Shown here in pieces: positions 63,090 through 64,000 of a stretch of DNA of 64,000 bases. A program made the position numbers and the translations under genes. Numbering within the stretch: the stretch's first letter is position 1; every line of letters starts with the position of its first letter. Below the pieces are notes generated by a model, which saw only the letters and a list, made by a program, of their open reading frames with translations, was not told where the DNA came from and searched no databases. Origin of the DNA: Ariolimax columbianus (Eukaryota > Mollusca > Gastropoda > Stylommatophora > Arionidae); NCBI GenBank assembly GCA_036924085.1, contig JAVGWX010000011.1, forward strand, positions 28,510,817-28,574,816, given 5' to 3'.

Positions 63090-64000
63090 TGGGGGGGGGG
63101 GGGGCTGCGAGTGATTGGGGGAGGGGAGAGGGCTGCGAAGGATTGGGGGAGGGGAGAGGGGGCTGCGAGGGATTGGGGGAGGGGAGAGGGGGCTGCGAGA
63201 AATTGGGGGAGGGGACAGGAGGCTGCGAGGGATTGGAGGGGGAAGGTGAGCTGTGAGGGATTTGGGGAGGGGAGGGGGCTGCGACTGATTGGGGAAGGGG
63301 AGAGGGGGCTGCGAGGGATTGGGGGAGAGGAGAGGGGGGCTGCGAGGGATTGGGGGAGAGGAGAGGGGGGCTGCGAAGGATTGGGGGAGGGGAGAGGGCT
63401 GCGAGTGATTGGGGGAGGGGAGGGGGGCTGCGAGGGATTGGGGGGAGAGGAGAGGGGGGCTGCGAGGGATTGGGGGAGGGGAGAGGGCTGCGAGTGATTG
63501 GGGGAGGGTAGAGGGGGGCTGCGAGGGATTGGGGGAGGGGGGCTGCGAGGGATTGGGGGAGAGGAGAGGGGGGCTGCGAGGGATTGGGGGAGAGGAGAGG
63601 GGGGCTGCGAGGAATTGGGGAGAGGATTGGGGGGCTGCGAGGGATTGGGGGAGAGGTTTGGGGGGCTGCGAGGGATTGGGGGAGAGGATTGGGGGGCTAC
63701 GAGGGATTTGGGGGAGAGGGGGGCTGCGAGGGATTGGGGAGGGGCTCTGCGAGGGATTGGGGGAGAGGATTGGGGGGCTGCGAGGGATTGGGGAGGGAGG
63801 CTGCGAGGGATTGAGGGAGAGGAGAGGGGGGCTGCGAGGGATTAGGGGAGAGGATTGGGGGGGCTGCGAGGGATTGGGGAGAGGATTGGGATGCTGCGAG
63901 GGATTGGGGGAGAGGATTGGGGGGCTGTGAGAGATTGGGAGATGGGAGGGGGGCTGCGAGGGATTGGGGGAGAGGAAAGGGGGGCTGCGAGGGATTTGGG
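63090..64000. repeat. 30-bp G-rich minisatellite, runs off window
   Basis: 'ctgcgagggattgggggagg' plus a G/A linker repeats about every 30 bp (63133, 63163, 63193, 63223 and so on), later with 31-33 bp steps; about 29 units before the window ends. The plus strand has almost no C outside 'ctgcg', and GGG runs occur in every unit. Gly/Arg/Glu-rich frames (up to 173 codons) are spurious. Confidence 0.96.

Noticed and set aside
63069..63930. Gly/Arg/Glu-rich frames up to 173 codons, resembling a glycine-rich protein
   Set aside because: Direct translation of the 30-bp G-rich repeat. Unit-length changes shift the frame repeatedly, and there is no start context or domain.

Overview
The window looks like repeat-dense intergenic DNA from an invertebrate animal nuclear genome. 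I found no host protein-coding gene, no operon structure, no CRISPR array, no functional tRNA or rRNA gene, and no bacterial features. Almost every recognisable coding trace is a decayed fragment of a non-LTR retrotransposon (LINE), plus one broken mariner DNA transposon. The mix of RNase H-bearing LINEs, RTE-like and CR1-like LINEs, tRNA-headed SINEs and very long microsatellites would fit a lophotrochozoan, most likely a mollusc. That assignment is an inference of modest confidence.

Names used here are local labels. L-A: LINE with RT tail, RNase H and a terminal zinc-knuckle-like region, (GAA)n tail. L-B: RTE-like LINE with YADD reverse transcriptase, (ATG)n tail. L-C, L-D, L-E, L-F, L-G, L-H, L-J, L-K: other LINE groups. 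S1, S2, S2b, S3: SINEs. V-rep: a roughly 340-bp retroposon-like element with a (CAA)n tail and a 37/38-bp internal repeat. R3, R5, R6, R7: unclassified dispersed repeats.

Layout. 1-6.7 kb: L-E, L-B, L-A-like, L-F and L-C fragments, then two abutting V-reps, the first carrying a 19-unit 38-bp array. 6.7-9.5 kb: pyrimidine-rich then CA-rich simple sequence with a 40-bp minisatellite. 10-15 kb: L-D and L-E fragments and small tandem repeats. 15.2-18.3 kb: an L-A copy split by an L-B copy. 18.3-24.4 kb: tRNA-like heads, two CR1-like 3' ends, an L-D copy, SINE S1 and a TTAACTTAACCC-type satellite. 24.5-28.1 kb: GACA-rich, TA, TATC, TATCC and CTGCC-type arrays. 28.3-33.6 kb: L-A nested in L-D, more RNase H LINE pieces, and an 86-bp tandem duplication of a LINE segment. 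34-41 kb: V-reps nested in L-B and in S3, then the mariner. 41-50 kb: L-G, L-H, L-C, S1 and S2 copies and a 127-bp higher-order minisatellite. 50-58 kb: L-J nested in V-rep, L-A inside a G-rich array, and an L-K piece nested in V-rep. 58-64 kb: L-B and L-D fragments, an ACT-type array, S3, V-rep, and a 30-bp G-rich minisatellite running off the window end.

Nothing here works as a gene set. The value of the window is its insertion record. Six insertions have visible target-site duplications, so part of the relative age order can be read directly (L-D older than L-A; L-A older than L-B at 15 kb; L-B and S3 older than V-rep; V-rep older than L-K, and probably older than L-J). The two most interesting signals are the V-rep family, which carries an expandable internal VNTR and is retroposed with target-site duplications, and the apparent sharing of 3' ends between SINE S3 and LINE L-B.
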